Positions 20,686 to 31,400 of a DNA stretch of 64,000 bases are shown here, in pieces; within the stretch, counting starts at the first letter, position 1, and each line of letters begins with the position of its first letter. The position numbers and the translations under genes are program-made. The DNA lies in assembly GCF_029813835.1 (NCBI RefSeq), contig NZ_JARVKV010000012.1, forward strand, positions 1 to 64,000, written 5' to 3'. Under the pieces are notes generated by a model that was not told the origin of the DNA, made no database searches, and saw only the letters and a list, made by a program, of their open reading frames with translations. Origin of the DNA: Streptomyces sp. DH37 (GTDB lineage Bacteria; Actinomycetota; Actinomycetes; Streptomycetales; Streptomycetaceae).

Positions 20686-21489
20686 TCATCCCAGTACAGG
20701 GAGGTGGTCGCGCAGATCGGCGCGTTCGCCGCTCGCTGTGAGATGCGCCGCATCCAGCTCCTCGTCCCAGCCGGTGCGGCCGGTGGCGAGGCGGATCCAG
20801 GTCAGCGGGTCGGTCTCCACGACGTTGGGCGGGGTGCCGCGGGTGTGCCGCGGGCCCTCGACGCACTGGACGACCGCGAAGGGCGGGATCCGCACCTCCA
20901 CCGATCCGCCGGGCGCCTTGGCGGCCAGCGCGTCCGCCAGCAGCCGCACGGCCGTCGCCAGGGCCTGGCGGGCCGGCGGGACGCGGACGCCGGTGGCCCG
21001 GGCGAGGTCGTCGCTGTGCACCACCAGCTCGACCAGGCGGGTCACGGTGAAGTCCAGGGCGCGCATGGCGCCGAAGGCGTGCGGCAGCAGCACGTCGGGG
21101 CGCACGGCCTGCTCCAGGACCGGCTCCAGCTCCTCGACGGCGTCGTCGACCGCCTGTGCCGCGCTCCGGTGGGCCTCCGCGTGCTTGCGGGTCGCCTCGT
21201 CGATCCGGTCGGCCAGCCCCGCGTTGGACACCGCCCAGGTGTTCAGGTCCGTCTCCGGCGCGGTGGCCCGGGGCGGGGGCTCGGCGAGCAGCCGGGGCAC
21301 CGCCTCGATCTGCCCGGCGATGTGGACCACCAGGTGGTGCACGTCCCAGCCGGGCAGCCCGGAGGGCCGGGCCAGCTGGTCGGGCGTGAGGCCGTGCACG
21401 GCGTTGCGCACGGCCTCCACCTGCCCGATGAGCCCGGCCCGCACCAGGGCCGGGTCGTACGTCCTGGGCTTGCGCTTCGCGGGAGGCAT
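20686..21489 (-). CDS. Maleylpyruvate isomerase/sterol-carrier family protein (mycothiol-type DinB fold)
   Basis: 267 residues. The N-terminal DinB-like helical domain has the LPGWDVHHLVVHIAGQ segment, which supplies metal-binding His residues in mycothiol-dependent enzymes, then ELVVHSDDLARATG. A C-terminal SCP2-like domain follows, with DPLTWIRLATGR. The combination matches the sterol carrier family protein found next to purF in actinobacteria. Mycothiol use is inferred from family; substrate unknown. It lies 86 bp upstream of purF on the same strand and may be cotranscribed. Confidence 0.82.
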   Translation of the reverse strand: MPPAKRKPRTYDPALVRAGLIGQVEAVRNAVHGLTPDQLARPSGLPGWDVHHLVVHIAGQIEAVPRLLAEPPPRATAPETDLNTWAVSNAGLADRIDEATRKHAEAHRSAAQAVDDAVEELEPVLEQAVRPDVLLPHAFGAMRALDFTVTRLVELVVHSDDLARATGVRVPPARQALATAVRLLADALAAKAPGGSVEVRIPPFAVVQCVEGPRHTRGTPPNVVETDPLTWIRLATGRTGWDEELDAAHLTASGERADLRDHLPVLG

Positions 21490-21555
21490 GGCGTCAGCGT
21501 AGAACGCCGGGTGGCCGGAAAAGACGGTTACCCGCCGGTCGGGTGGCGGCGGGGA

Positions 21556-22815
21556 TCAGCTCGCCGACCGGTAGTCGTCCTCCGCGGGCAGGGCGGCGCC
21601 GGTGCAGCCGCGCCGCTCGGCCACGTCCTCCACGTAGGCCCTGAAGACCGGCTCCAGGTGGCGGCCGGCCCCCTGGACGTACGGCCAGGCGACGGTGAGG
21701 GTGTGCACGGCCGGCTCCCCGCCGCACACGGAGGTGGCCCACAGGACCTTCCCGTCGGGGTCGTAGCCGCCCCGGCCGGCCACGGCCGTCCGGTCGTCGC
21801 CGACGGGATCGGTCGAGACGCGTTCGGCGGCGTCCCCGAAGAAGCTCTCGGCGCTCATCCACCAGGTCTTGTCGTCCATGGAGGAGCTCCGCCCGAACCG
21901 CCGGTACGCCGGGTCGTCCGCGTACCGCTCGTACGCCTCGCCCCGGGCCCGCGGGCTGACGGCCAGCAGGCAGCGCTCCTCCCACATCCGGTCGCCGGTG
22001 CGGGCCTCCAGCACCCGGTCCGGCAGCCAGCCGGAGGAGTCGCCCGCCACGGCGCGGGCGTACCAGGCGCAGGTGCCCTCCGCCTCCCGCGGGGCGACGG
22101 GCTCGGTGTTCAGCGCCGGTATGCCGTCCGGCGGCTCGGGGAGGCGGTCGGGGCAGCCCAGTTCCGCGGCGAGTCCGTTGGCGGTGGAGACCGCGATGCG
22201 GGCCAGCCGGTCGCGGTCCTCCTGGGTGAGCTGGCCGCCGTCGGAGAACTCCGGCCGCCCGGCCGCCTCCAGCGCGGCGGACGCCCGTACCGCGGTGATC
22301 CCCTCGCCCCCGTGCTCCACCCCCGGGCAGGGGAGCCGGACGGAGACGCCCCTGTCGGTGACGTGCCCGGGTACGCCCCCGCCGACCGGCTGGTGCACGC
22401 GGGGGACGTCGACGTAGGGGTTGGTGGGGTCGAGCGCGTCCTCGAAGCCGTCGTCGACCGGTTCGTACGTCCACCCGGTGGGCTCGGTGGCGACCTGGGC
22501 GCTGAAGAACGCGCCCGGCTCCCCGAGTCCCCGCAGCCGGCCGGTCTGCTCGCTGCGCAGGACGCAGCTCTGCGGCAGCGGGGCGCCGTCGTCCAGCCGG
22601 ATCCCGTCCGCGAGGTTCCGGGCGGGGGTGATCTCCCCGCCGCTCCCGGACAGGGCCAGCACCTCGCCGACCGGGACCAGGCCGCCGCACGCCTCGTCCA
22701 CGGTGTGCCGCCGGTCCCACCACTCCCACAGCGTCCAGCCGCTGAAGCCGATGGCGAGGACCGCCACGGCGCACATCAGCCGGTTGAACGCCGTCCGCCG
22801 CCGCTCGCGGTCCAT
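21556..22815 (-). CDS. Membrane-anchored hypothetical protein, probably extracytoplasmic
   Basis: 419 residues. An N-terminal signal-anchor helix (about 14-32, CAVAVLAIGFSGWTLWEWW) is followed by a large extracytoplasmic domain with about eight Cys, some probably disulfide-bonded (DEACGGLVP, PQSCVLRS, LPCPG, LGCPD, GTCAWYA, RCLLAV, SVCGG, RRGCTG). No catalytic motif seen. The ATG follows GGGGGAG. It lies between the purL and purF units and is not obviously linked to either. Function unknown; related proteins occur in other streptomycetes by my recollection. Confidence 0.7.
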   Translation of the reverse strand: MDRERRRTAFNRLMCAVAVLAIGFSGWTLWEWWDRRHTVDEACGGLVPVGEVLALSGSGGEITPARNLADGIRLDDGAPLPQSCVLRSEQTGRLRGLGEPGAFFSAQVATEPTGWTYEPVDDGFEDALDPTNPYVDVPRVHQPVGGGVPGHVTDRGVSVRLPCPGVEHGGEGITAVRASAALEAAGRPEFSDGGQLTQEDRDRLARIAVSTANGLAAELGCPDRLPEPPDGIPALNTEPVAPREAEGTCAWYARAVAGDSSGWLPDRVLEARTGDRMWEERCLLAVSPRARGEAYERYADDPAYRRFGRSSSMDDKTWWMSAESFFGDAAERVSTDPVGDDRTAVAGRGGYDPDGKVLWATSVCGGEPAVHTLTVAWPYVQGAGRHLEPVFRAYVEDVAERRGCTGAALPAEDDYRSAS

Positions 22816-22921
22816 CCCGGCTCCCCCGATCCGTACGGCTCCCCCGTCCGTCCGACGGCGAACCTACCAGCGCCGTCGTGACGGGTCCGCCGGATGTCCG
22901 CCGGGTGCCCGCCGTACGGCG

Positions 22922-25167
<2,246 letters not shown>

Positions 25168-25171
<4 letters not shown>

Positions 25172-25266
25172 GCCGCGTCCCTCTCGTGCGCTTCTCCGCC
25201 CGCTCGGCGCAGAGGCGCGGGCGTCGGGGCCTTCTGGGGCCGGGGGGTCGTGCGTGCGTCGCTCAT
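25168..25266 (-). CDS. 32-residue ORF bridging purQ and purL
   Basis: A short frame whose ATG overlaps the purQ stop (ATGA) and whose TGA overlaps the purL start (ATGA). The peptide begins [11 protein letters not shown], is basic and Pro/Ala-rich, and matches no family I know. It has no Shine-Dalgarno of its own, so it would be translated only by ribosomes finishing purQ. It contains the purL ribosome site. Either a real micropeptide or a coupling device that keeps PurQ and PurL synthesis in step. Confidence 0.5.
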
Positions 25267-25940
25267 GCGGTGACCAGCTTCTTCAGTACCGAGGTGAAGA
25301 ATCCCAGCCCGTCGGTGGTCGGGCCGGTCAGGGCCTCGACGGCGTGCTCGGGGTGGGGCATGAGGCCGACGACGTTGCCGGCCTCGTTGCAGATGCCCGC
25401 GATGTCGCGGCGGGAGCCGTTGGGGTTGACGTCCAGGTAGCGGAAGACCACCCGGCCGGTCGCCTCCAGCTCGTCCAGGGTGCGCTCGTCGGCGACGTAG
25501 CCGCCCTCGCCGTTCTTGAGCGGGACGGTGATCTCCTGGCCCTCGGCGTAGTCGGAGGTCCAGGCGGTGCCGGCGTTCTCCACCCGCAGCCGCTGGTCGC
25601 GGCAGACGAAGTGCAGGTGGTCGTTGCGGGTGAGCGCGCCGGGCAGCAGGTGCGACTCGCACAGCACCTGGAAGCCGTTGCAGATGCCGAGCACCGGCAG
25701 GCCCGCCCGGGCCTGGTCGATGATCGTGTCCATCACGGGCGAGAAGCGGGCGATGGCGCCGCAGCGCAGGTAGTCGCCGTAGGAGAAGCCGCCGGGCAGG
25801 ACGACGGCGTCCACCTGGTGGAGGTCCTTGTCGCGGTGCCACAGGGCCACCGGCTCGGCGCCCGCGAGGCGGATGGCGCGCTGGGCGTCCACGTCGTCGA
25901 GGGAGCCGGGGAAGGTGACGACTCCGATCCGGGTCGTCAT
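25263..25940 (-). CDS. purQ: Phosphoribosylformylglycinamidine synthase subunit PurQ (glutaminase)
   Basis: 225-residue class I glutamine amidotransferase that supplies ammonia to PurL. The nucleophile motif [15 protein letters not shown] holds the catalytic Cys, and [11 protein letters not shown] gives the His/Glu of the triad. [16 protein letters not shown] is typical of PurQ. The ATG overlaps the purS stop (ATGA). Confidence 0.97.
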   Translation of the reverse strand: MTTRIGVVTFPGSLDDVDAQRAIRLAGAEPVALWHRDKDLHQVDAVVLPGGFSYGDYLRCGAIARFSPVMDTIIDQARAGLPVLGICNGFQVLCESHLLPGALTRNDHLHFVCRDQRLRVENAGTAWTSDYAEGQEITVPLKNGEGGYVADERTLDELEATGRVVFRYLDVNPNGSRRDIAGICNEAGNVVGLMPHPEHAVEALTGPTTDGLGFFTSVLKKLVTA

Positions 25941-26230
25941 GCCGGGGTCACCTCTTCGTGCTCCCGGGCCGTCTGGGCCGTCTGGGCCGTCTCGACGCTG
26001 ACGGTGAAGTCCTCGATCACGGTGTTGGCGAGGAAGGTCTCGGCGAGCTGGTGGATGCGGGCGAGCGCGTCGTCGTCGACGGGCCCCTCCACCTCGAGCT
26101 CGAAGCGCTTGCCCTGGCGGACGTCCGAGATGCCCTCGTAGCCCAGTCGGGGCAGCGCACGCTGAACCGCCTGGCCCTGGGGGTCGAGGATCTCCGGCTT
26201 GAGCATGACGTCGACTACGACGCGAGCCAC
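25937..26230 (-). CDS. purS: Phosphoribosylformylglycinamidine synthase subunit PurS
   Basis: 97 residues. PurS bridges PurL and PurQ in the FGAM synthase complex and forms the ammonia channel. Family motifs: [40 protein letters not shown] and the helix ending LANTVIEDF. The C-terminal tail has a short AQTAQTA repeat from 9-bp DNA units. The GTG start has GGGAG upstream. First gene of the coupled pur operon; upstream is a divergent promoter region shared with lsr2. Confidence 0.95.
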   Translation of the reverse strand: MARVVVDVMLKPEILDPQGQAVQRALPRLGYEGISDVRQGKRFELEVEGPVDDDALARIHQLAETFLANTVIEDFTVSVETAQTAQTAREHEEVTPA

Positions 26231-26564
26231 TGGTACTCCCGGTGGGTGTTGGTGCTGGAGGCTGCCGCTTCAGCGTACCCGGCGGAAGATTCTACTCGCG
26301 TAGATAAGGGCGGGTTCGGTCACGGTCGGGTATCAGCGCCCCGAAAAACACCGAAAAGTACTGCACGATTCGGGGGCGGAAAAGTAAAGTCCGAGCCGCA
26401 GCATGACACGCGGACGGGAATTCAACCCCTTCGCCAGACAATGCCTGCCGCTGTACAAAGGAAAAGGCATTGACCCCGATCGCCCGGGACCCCGGCATCA
26501 CCGCATGTCAGGCAGTGATTCCACGGTGTTCCCGAGCGCGATCCTCCCGAAAGGACCGATATCC
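26231..26564. promoter_or_regulatory. Divergent promoter region of purS and lsr2
   Basis: 334 bp between two divergent genes. On the purS side, a -10-like TAGAAT (minus strand, 26289-26294) is overlapped by the palindrome TCTAC-TCGC-GTAGA (26291-26304), placing a start about 50 nt before purS. The lsr2 side is A-rich (26340-26400). No coding sequence seen. Confidence 0.5.
26291..26304. promoter_or_regulatory. Candidate operator TCTACTCGCGTAGA
   Basis: Inverted repeat with 5-bp arms and a 4-bp centre, overlapping the predicted purS -10. The regulator is unknown. I did not see the same motif upstream of purF, purC, purD or purA in this window. Confidence 0.4.
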
Positions 26565-26924
26565 GTGGCACAGCGTGTAGTGGTCACACTCTCCGACGAC
26601 ATCGACGGCGGGGAAGCATCGGAAACGGTCACCTTCGGCCTCGACGGCAAGTCGTACGAGATCGATCTCAGCCGTGAGAACGCAAAGAAACTGCGCATGA
26701 GCCTCGCCCCCTATGTGCGGGCCGGCCGCAAGCGGGCCAGGTCGGGGAAGACCTTCCAGCACACCGCCGTGGCGCCGGACCCGTCCGCGGTGCGGGCGTG
26801 GGCCCGGTCGCACGGCTTCGAGGTGCCGCCGCGCGGGCGCATCCCCAAGAAGGTCTACGAGGCGTTCGGCGAGGCCCATGACACCCACGACACCCATGAC
26901 ACGGCTTCCAACGAGTCGCTCTGA
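26565..26924 (+). CDS. lsr2: Lsr2-type nucleoid-associated histone-like protein
   Basis: 119 residues. Lsr2 bridges AT-rich DNA and silences foreign and specialised-metabolite genes. The N-terminal dimerisation domain begins VAQRVVVTLSDDIDGGEA with the TVTFGLDGKSYEIDLS strand. The C-terminal DNA-binding domain has RAWARSHGFEVPPRGRIPKKVYEAF, with the RGR minor-groove hook. The tail has an HDTHDTHDT repeat encoded by 9-bp units. GTG 26565 has aaagga about 10 nt upstream. An earlier in-frame ATG would add a non-family leader and is rejected. Confidence 0.95.
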   Translation: MAQRVVVTLSDDIDGGEASETVTFGLDGKSYEIDLSRENAKKLRMSLAPYVRAGRKRARSGKTFQHTAVAPDPSAVRAWARSHGFEVPPRGRIPKKVYEAFGEAHDTHDTHDTASNESL

Positions 26925-27025
26925 GCCCCCCGTTGGCCCGACTTGCCAGCCACCCCGGTTGATCGGCTAGAGTCTGGAGCACACCGCCGGGGGCGGCCGG
27001 AAACGGCCGGGGCCCGGGTGGTCGT

Positions 27026-27097
27026 GCGGGTGTAGCTCAGTAGTAGAGCGCCCTCTTTCCAAGAGGGAGGCGCAGTGTGCGATTCCTGTCACCCGCT
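27026..27097 (+). tRNA. tRNA-Gly (anticodon UCC) with aberrant D- and T-arms
   Basis: 72 nt. The acceptor GCGGGTG/CACCCGC, the anticodon stem CCCTC/GAGGG and the loop TTTCCAA (anticodon TCC) are intact. The D-loop reads AGTAGTA, so G18 is replaced by A. The T-loop reads TGCGATT, so T55 is replaced by G. The T-stem only pairs if one U is bulged (GCAG-U-G with CCTGT). It lies 75 bp upstream of a normal tRNA-Gly(GCC). Either a poorly scored but working glycine tRNA or one specialised for non-ribosomal use. Confidence 0.85.
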
Positions 27098-27171
27098 CGA
27101 TTCGCTCCACCGGACCTCAGGGATCGGGTAGAGTGAAGGCGCGCCGCTCGGTGAGAGCCGGGAGGTTGCAC

Positions 27172-27244
27172 GCGGACGTAGCTCAGTTGGTAGAGCGCAA
27201 CCTTGCCAAGGTTGAGGTCGCGAGTTCGAGCCTCGTCGTCCGCT
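27172..27244 (+). tRNA. tRNA-Gly (anticodon GCC), copy 1
   Basis: 73-nt canonical cloverleaf: acceptor GCGGACG/CGTCCGC, anticodon loop TTGCCAA, D-loop with GG, T-loop TTCGAGC. Identical to the copy at 31322-31394. Confidence 0.96.
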
Positions 27245-27251
27245 CAGGGAA

Positions 27252-27281
27252 AAGGCCCCGGTCCTCCAGGACCGGGGCCTT
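27252..27281 (+). terminator. Terminator of tRNA-Gly copy 1
   Basis: 14-bp stem aaggccccggtcct/aggaccggggcctt with a minimal loop, 7 nt after the tRNA. A nearly identical hairpin follows copy 2. Confidence 0.85.
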
Positions 27282-27417
27282 CCTCGTGTGCGATCCGTCA
27301 CGTTCCCGCCGCACCTCCCCCCGTACGCCCGTACGCGGACGGCCCGTTGACATTTGTCATGCACGGTCATGACAGCCCGCACTGCCCGCGCCCCCGGTCC
27401 CGCGCGACCCTGGTGCC

Positions 27418-28428
27418 ATGGACATCGGGGAGCAGGTCATCGAAGTGAGCGGGCTGCGGCGGCGCTACGGCCCGGCGAAGGGGGACGGCGGGTTCGAGGC
27501 CGTGCGGGGGGTCTCGTTCTCCGTGGCGCGCGGCGAACTGTTCGCGCTGCTGGGGACGAACGGGGCGGGCAAGACCTCCACGGTCGAACTGCTGGAGGGG
27601 CTGGCCGAGCCCAGCGGCGGCGAGGTGCGCGTACTCGGGCACGACCCGTACCGCGAACGGGACCGGGTGCGGTCGCGGATCGGGATGATGCTCCAGGAGG
27701 GCGGCTTCCCGTCCGACCTGACCGTCGCCGAGACCGCGCGGATGTGGGCCGGTTGCACCAGCGGGGCCCGGCCGACGGCCGAGGCGCTGGAGATGGTGGG
27801 CCTGGCCCCCCGCGCGGACGTCCGCGTCAAGCAGCTCTCCGGCGGCGAACGGCGGCGGCTGGACCTGGCGATGGCGCTGCTCGGCCGGCCCGAGGTGCTC
27901 TTCCTGGACGAGCCGACGACCGGGCTGGACGCCGAGGGGCGGCGGGAGACCTGGCGGCTGGTGCGGGAGTTGCGGGAGGGCGGTACGACCGTGGTGCTGA
28001 CCACGCACTACCTGGAGGAGGCCGAGGAGCTGGCCGACCGGCTCGCGATCATGCGGGCGGGGCGGATCGTCGTCTCCGGCACGCCCGCCGAGGTCACCGC
28101 CTCGCGCCCGTCCCGGATCCGCTTCACGCTGCCCGAGGGGGTGCCGGCGGCGCGGCTCCCGCTGTCGCTGAAGGCCGCCTGGGACTCCCCCTGCCGGAGG
28201 CCGGAGGACGAGCGGCGGGTGGAGATCCGCACCGAGCGGTTGCAGGAGGCGCTGACCGAACTCCTGCTGTGGGCGCGGCGGGAGGACGTGGCGCTGGAAG
28301 GACTGGACGCCCGCTCGGCCTCCCTGGAGGAGGCCTTCCTGGAGATCGCCCACAGCGGCGGGGACACGGCCGAGGACGGCACGGCGGACGACGGCACGGC
28401 ACGACTGGCAAAGGCGGGAGCACGATGA
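27418..28428 (+). CDS. ABC transporter ATP-binding protein (drug/bacitracin-type exporter)
   Basis: 336 residues. ABC ATPase with Walker A GTNGAGKT (46-53), Q-loop MLQEGGFPSD, signature LSGGERRRLDLA, Walker B VLFLDEPTTGLD and switch His TTHYLEEAE. The C-terminal 110 residues form the accessory region typical of ABC-2 exporter ATPases. Its TGA overlaps the permease ATG (ATGA). With the following permease, kinase and regulator it resembles the B. subtilis YvfR-YvfS-YvfT-YvfU arrangement. Substrate unknown. Confidence 0.92.
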   Translation: MDIGEQVIEVSGLRRRYGPAKGDGGFEAVRGVSFSVARGELFALLGTNGAGKTSTVELLEGLAEPSGGEVRVLGHDPYRERDRVRSRIGMMLQEGGFPSDLTVAETARMWAGCTSGARPTAEALEMVGLAPRADVRVKQLSGGERRRLDLAMALLGRPEVLFLDEPTTGLDAEGRRETWRLVRELREGGTTVVLTTHYLEEAEELADRLAIMRAGRIVVSGTPAEVTASRPSRIRFTLPEGVPAARLPLSLKAAWDSPCRRPEDERRVEIRTERLQEALTELLLWARREDVALEGLDARSASLEEAFLEIAHSGGDTAEDGTADDGTARLAKAGAR

Positions 28429-29264
28429 GCGCGACGGACACCAGGGCGGGCACCGGGGCCGGCACCGGGGCGGACACCGGGACCCCGGCGGCCGGGGGGA
28501 CCACGGCCTCCTTGGGGAGGATGCGGGCGCTGGCGCGGGCCGAGCTGACACTGCTCGTCCGCAACCGCACCGCGATGTTCACCGCCCTGCTGATGCCGCT
28601 CGCCATGGTGCTGTTCATGCGCTCCACGGTCGAGCAGATGCCGCTGGAGGAAACCGGTCTGAGCACCACCGACCTGGTGATGACCAGCGGCCTCCCGATG
28701 GTGCTGATCTTCGTCGTCTACAGCAACCTCATCCCCACCTACGTCTCCCGCCGCGAGGAATTGGTCCTCAAGCGGCTGCGGACCGGGGAGCTGCGGGACG
28801 GCGAGATCCTGGCCGGCGCCGCGCTGCCGGTGGTCGCCGTGGCGGTGGCGCAGTGCGCGGTGCTGGTCGCGGCGGGGGCGGCCCTGCTGGAGATGACGCC
28901 GCCGGACCGGCCCGACCTGCTGGTCCTGGGCGTGCTGCTGGGCGTCGTCCTGATGGTCCTGACGGCCGCCGCGACGGCCGTGTTCACCCGGACCGCGGAG
29001 AGCGCGCAGATCACCGCGCTGCCACTGGTGATGGTCTCGTTCATCGGCTCCGGGATGTTCGTCCCGCTGGAGGCCATGCCGGACGGGGTGGCCGACGTCC
29101 TGCGGGTGCTGCCGATGACCCCGGTGGTCGACCTGGTGCGGTACGGCTGGCTCGGCGGCGGGGAGTCCGGCGACGTGCTGCGCGCGGTGGTGGTCGCGGT
29201 GGCATGGGCGGCGGCCTCGGTGTTTGCTGTACGCCGGTGGTTCCGCTGGGAACCGCGTCGCTGA
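28425..29264 (+). CDS. ABC-2 type transporter permease
   Basis: 279 residues with six hydrophobic segments typical of ABC-2 permeases, a cytoplasmic Thr/Gly/Ala-rich N-terminus with TGAGTGADTG repeats, and the conserved reentrant region MVSFIGSGMFVPLEAMPDGVADVLRVLPMTPVVDLVRYGW. Start ATG overlaps the ATPase stop. Works with the preceding ATPase as an exporter. Confidence 0.9.
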   Translation: MSATDTRAGTGAGTGADTGTPAAGGTTASLGRMRALARAELTLLVRNRTAMFTALLMPLAMVLFMRSTVEQMPLEETGLSTTDLVMTSGLPMVLIFVVYSNLIPTYVSRREELVLKRLRTGELRDGEILAGAALPVVAVAVAQCAVLVAAGAALLEMTPPDRPDLLVLGVLLGVVLMVLTAAATAVFTRTAESAQITALPLVMVSFIGSGMFVPLEAMPDGVADVLRVLPMTPVVDLVRYGWLGGGESGDVLRAVVVAVAWAAASVFAVRRWFRWEPRR

Positions 29265-29331
29265 GGGCCGCGAGGCCGCGGGGGCGCGGGGCGGAGAGCA
29301 GGAAACAGAGAACCGGGAACGGGGAACGGGT

Positions 29332-30660
29332 GTGACGGTGGCGGTCGAGGGGAGCGCGCTGGGCTGGGTGGAGCGCATACGGCGGTCCAGCGGACCGGTG
29401 CGCTTCCACCAGTACACCCGGTACACGATCTACAGCTTCTCGCTCTTCGAGGGACTGGCGCTGCTCGGCTGGACGGTCGCCCAGACGGACGGGCCGCCCG
29501 CGTGGGCGATGGCCGTGCTCGGCGTGCTGTTCACCGCCCACACCGTCTGCCATCTGCTGCTGTCCCGGGCCGGGCTGCGGTACTACCTGGGTACGGCGCC
29601 GCGGCCCGTCCGGCAGGCCGGGGCGTACGCCGGCCTCACCGTCGCGGGGATCGCCGTCGTGCTGGCCCTGTACGGCGGCGGTGGCGGCGAGCCGGAGCCG
29701 TCCGTGGCGCTGCCGCCCGTCGCCTGGCTGCTGATGTTCCTGGCAGGTCCGCTGCCGCTGGTGCTGTCCGCCGGGCGGAGCGCCGCGCTGGTGGCGGCGC
29801 TGCTGGCGGTCTCGGTGCTGACGGTGCGGATGCTGGGCGCGCCCGGCCACGCGGCGGTGGCGACGGTCGTCGGCACGGTCTTCGGCGCCGTCATCTTCGG
29901 TGTCTCGTACCGCTGCTCGGCCTGGACGATGCGGGTCGTCAGCGAACTGGAGGCCGCGCGGGAGACCCAGGCCCGGCTGGCGGTGGCCGAGGAGCGGCTG
30001 CGGTTCGGCCGGGACCTGCACGACGTCCTGGGCCGCAACCTGTCGGTCATCGCGCTCAAGAGCGAGCTGGCCGTGCAGCTCGCGCAGCGCGGCTCGCCCT
30101 CGGCCGTGGACCAGATGACCGAGGTGCAGCGGATCGCGCGGGAGTCGCAGCGGGAGATGCGGGAGGTCGTGCGCGGTTACCGGGAGGCCGACCTGCACAC
30201 CGAACTGGTCGGCGCGCGCGGGGTGCTGAGGGCCGCCGGGATCGACTGCCGGATCGAGGACAGCGGCAGCGCCGCCCTGGCCGAGCCGCTCCAGTCGGCC
30301 CTGGGCTGGGTGGTGCGCGAGGGCACCACCAACGTGCTGCGGCACGCCGACGCCCGGCGGTGCACGGTGCGGCTGCGCGTGGTGCCGGGGGACGGCACGG
30401 CCGGGCGGGGCGGCGGACCGGTCGCCGAACTGGTGATGGAGAACGACGGAGCGCCGCGTTCCGCCGCCGCGGGGAGCGGTTCCGGGCTGGCCGGGCTCCG
30501 CGAGCGCCTGGCCGCGCTCGGCGGCACGCTGGCCGCCGAACGCGGCGCGGACGGCGCCTTCCGGCTGACGGCCCGGGTGCCGTCCCGGCCGGGCGGCGGG
30601 GAGCGCGGGGACCACGGGAGTCGTGGGAACCGCGGGGAGCGCGGGGAGGGGAAGCGGTGA
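29332..30660 (+). CDS. Two-component sensor histidine kinase (HisKA_3, DesK/NarX type)
   Basis: 442 residues. Five or six N-terminal TM segments form the sensor, then a dimerisation helix with the phospho-accepting His (RLRFGRDLHDVLGRNLSVIALKSELA) and a HATPase domain (GWVVREGTTNVLRHADARRC, GSGLAGLRERLAALGG). The sensor is almost entirely in the membrane, as in kinases that sense membrane stress or work with an exporter. GTG 29332 was chosen by the purine-rich upstream sequence. The stop overlaps the regulator start (GTGA). Confidence 0.9.
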   Translation: MTVAVEGSALGWVERIRRSSGPVRFHQYTRYTIYSFSLFEGLALLGWTVAQTDGPPAWAMAVLGVLFTAHTVCHLLLSRAGLRYYLGTAPRPVRQAGAYAGLTVAGIAVVLALYGGGGGEPEPSVALPPVAWLLMFLAGPLPLVLSAGRSAALVAALLAVSVLTVRMLGAPGHAAVATVVGTVFGAVIFGVSYRCSAWTMRVVSELEAARETQARLAVAEERLRFGRDLHDVLGRNLSVIALKSELAVQLAQRGSPSAVDQMTEVQRIARESQREMREVVRGYREADLHTELVGARGVLRAAGIDCRIEDSGSAALAEPLQSALGWVVREGTTNVLRHADARRCTVRLRVVPGDGTAGRGGGPVAELVMENDGAPRSAAAGSGSGLAGLRERLAALGGTLAAERGADGAFRLTARVPSRPGGGERGDHGSRGNRGERGEGKR

Positions 30661-31298
30661 CCGGCCACGAGCGGACCGGCGGCGGCAGGCGTCCCGTACG
30701 GGTGCTGCTGGCCGACGACGAGCACCTGATCCGGGGCGCGCTGGCCGCGCTGCTGGCGCTGGAGGACGACCTGCTGGTGGTGGCCGAGGCCGCGTCCGGC
30801 CCCGAGGCGCTGGCGATGGCCCGGGCGCACCGGCCCGACGTGGCGGTGCTGGACCTCCAGATGCCGGGCAAGGACGGTGTGACGGTCGCCACGGAACTGC
30901 GGGCCGAGCTCCCCGCCTGCAACACCATGATCGTGACCGGGCACGGCCGTCCCGGACATCTGAAGCGGGCCCTGGCGGCGGGGGTGCGCGGCTTCGTGCC
31001 CAAGACGGTCTCGGCGCAGCGGCTGGCCGAGATCATCCGCACGGTGCACGCCGGGAACCGCTACGTCGACCCGGAGTTGGCGGCCGACGCGATCAGCGCC
31101 GGGGACTCCCCGCTGACCGCCCGCGAGGCCGAGCTGCTGGAGCTGGCGGCCGACGGCGCGCCGATCGCGGAGATCGCCGAGCGGGCCGCGCTGGCTCCGG
31201 GCACGGTCCGCAACTACCTCTCGTCGGCCGCCGCGAAGCTGTCGGCGGAGAACCGCCACGCGGCCGTGCGCATCGCACGCGAGCGGGGTTGGCTATAG
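30657..31298 (+). CDS. Two-component response regulator (NarL/LuxR type)
   Basis: 213 residues. Receiver domain VRVLLADDEHLIRGAL with the acidic pair, phospho-acceptor in VAVLDLQMPGKDG and the conserved Thr and Lys (MIVTGHG, FVPKT). A C-terminal LuxR helix-turn-helix follows (LTAREAELLELAADG, IAERAALAPGTVRNYLSSAAAKL). Translationally coupled to the kinase; probably controls the ABC exporter genes just upstream. Confidence 0.92.
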   Translation: MTGHERTGGGRRPVRVLLADDEHLIRGALAALLALEDDLLVVAEAASGPEALAMARAHRPDVAVLDLQMPGKDGVTVATELRAELPACNTMIVTGHGRPGHLKRALAAGVRGFVPKTVSAQRLAEIIRTVHAGNRYVDPELAADAISAGDSPLTAREAELLELAADGAPIAEIAERAALAPGTVRNYLSSAAAKLSAENRHAAVRIARERGWL

Positions 31299-31321
31299 TA
31301 GGAGCGCACCGAACGGAGCAC

Positions 31322-31394
31322 GCGGACGTAGCTCAGTTGGTAGAGCGCAACCTTGCCAAGGTTGAGGTCGCGAGTTCGAGCCTCGTCGTCCGCT
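31322..31394 (+). tRNA. tRNA-Gly (anticodon GCC), copy 2
   Basis: 73 nt, identical to the copy at 27172-27244. It begins 23 nt after the stop of the response regulator gene, so it may be partly transcribed with it. Confidence 0.96.
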
Positions 31395-31400
31395 CAGGGA

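Noticed and set aside
26403..26564. Earlier in-frame start for lsr2
   Set aside because: The extra residues do not match Lsr2 and precede a clear aaagga-GTG start at 26565.
27026..27281. The tRNA-Gly pair as a phage attachment site
   Set aside because: No integrase or excisionase gene in the window and no second partial tRNA end; the direct repeat is a complete tRNA, so integration by a phage is not supported.
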